In this document: one piece after another, positions 33,859 through 34,108 of the stretch
Numbering within the stretch: the stretch's first letter is position 1
Layout: every line of letters begins with the position of its first letter
Assembly: GCA_903881065.1 (NCBI GenBank)
Contig: CAIRRW010000506.1
Coordinates: forward strand, 1-34,108
Reading direction: 5' to 3'
DNA: 34,108 nt
DNA from: an uncultured Bacteroidota bacterium
GTDB taxonomy: Bacteria > Bacteroidota > Bacteroidia > 2-12-FULL-35-15
The notes under the pieces: generated by a model
Databases searched by the model: none
Seen by the model: the letters and a program-made list of their open reading frames with translations, nothing else
What the model was told of the DNA's origin: nothing
Program-made: the position numbers and the translations under genes

Positions 33859-33942
33859 CGCGACATCAAATTAAACACTCGCGATGTCAAATTAAACACT
33901 AGCGACATCAAATTAAACACTCGCGATGTCAAATTAAATGCT
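33859..33942. repeat. 21-bp tandem array with alternating inverted cores (four units)
   Basis: Four exact 21-base units start at 33859, 33880, 33901 and 33922. They share CAAATTAAACACT (the last ends in AAATGCT). The core alternates GACATC, GATGTC, GACATC, GATGTC, which are reverse complements of each other, so neighbouring units form inverted half-sites. It lies upstream of the AraC-type gene. From 33943 to the window end (34108) no gene or signal is seen. Confidence 0.9.
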
Positions 33943-34108
33943 ATTTTATTTGAAAAAAACACCCTCAGAAAAATGTTTCCCCCTTTTTGTGCCCGCCAGT
34001 CCGCTTCCTATCCTAAAAACCTCTTTTCTCGTTTTCTAAAGAAATCCTTCATTTTGAGCGATTTTCGAAAAGCGCAATTATTTCTGAAAACAAAGAACGA
34101 GTTTCCAG

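Noticed and set aside
33639..33902. 87-codon frame on + overlapping the AraC-type gene start
   Set aside because: It overlaps the regulator gene and its promoter, ends in the repeat array, and has no recognisable family.

Overview
The window is a chromosomal segment from a member of the Bacteroidota. Three things point there. The ribosomal proteins and the RNA polymerase beta and beta-prime subunits have Bacteroidota-type sequences. Several start regions carry promoters of the Bacteroidota form (TTTG or TTG, a 19-20 base gap, then TAnnTTTG). A type IX secretion substrate (gliding-motility C-terminal domain) sits next to a PorP/SprF partner. DNA outside the genes is AT-rich and Shine-Dalgarno motifs are scarce. 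The exact genus cannot be read from the sequence.

Region 1 (1-11240, + strand) is the core operon rplK-rplA-rplJ-rplL-rpoB-rpoC. It has its own promoter and a leader of about 165 bases, several RNA hairpins at gene junctions, and a strong terminator after rpoC. nusG and secE, which usually lie just upstream, are not in the window; a terminator and a possible partial gene are there instead. Region 2 (11241-16462) holds a GC-rich 21-bp tandem array, then a promoter and a two-gene unit: a 1198-residue secreted PKD/beta-propeller protein with a type IX sorting domain, and a PorP/SprF outer-membrane partner. Region 3 (16463-24316) has a TMTC-like multispanning protein with TPRs (-), a very large NtrY-like histidine kinase (+), a second 21-bp array, and a GT39/ArnT-like membrane glycosyltransferase (-).

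Region 4 (24375-32161, - strand) is the most unusual part. It is a tight six-gene operon reading: PqqD-like small protein, ATP-grasp ligase, group IV PLP decarboxylase, a fusion of a urea-transporter domain to an M23 metallopeptidase, a TPR plus beta-barrel outer-membrane protein, and a secreted TPR protein made by internal duplication. It has a candidate promoter of its own and ends in a long hairpin. I know of no characterised pathway with this set. The arrangement suggests that a small amino-acid-derived product or a peptide is made in the cytoplasm and handled across the envelope, but substrate and product cannot be read from the sequence.

Region 5 (32200-34108, - strand) has a LytTR response regulator directly upstream of that operon, an AraC-type regulator with a degenerate heavy-metal-associated domain, and a third 21-bp array near the window end. 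The three intergenic arrays have unrelated sequences but the same 21-bp period. No tRNA, rRNA, CRISPR array or insertion sequence was recognised.
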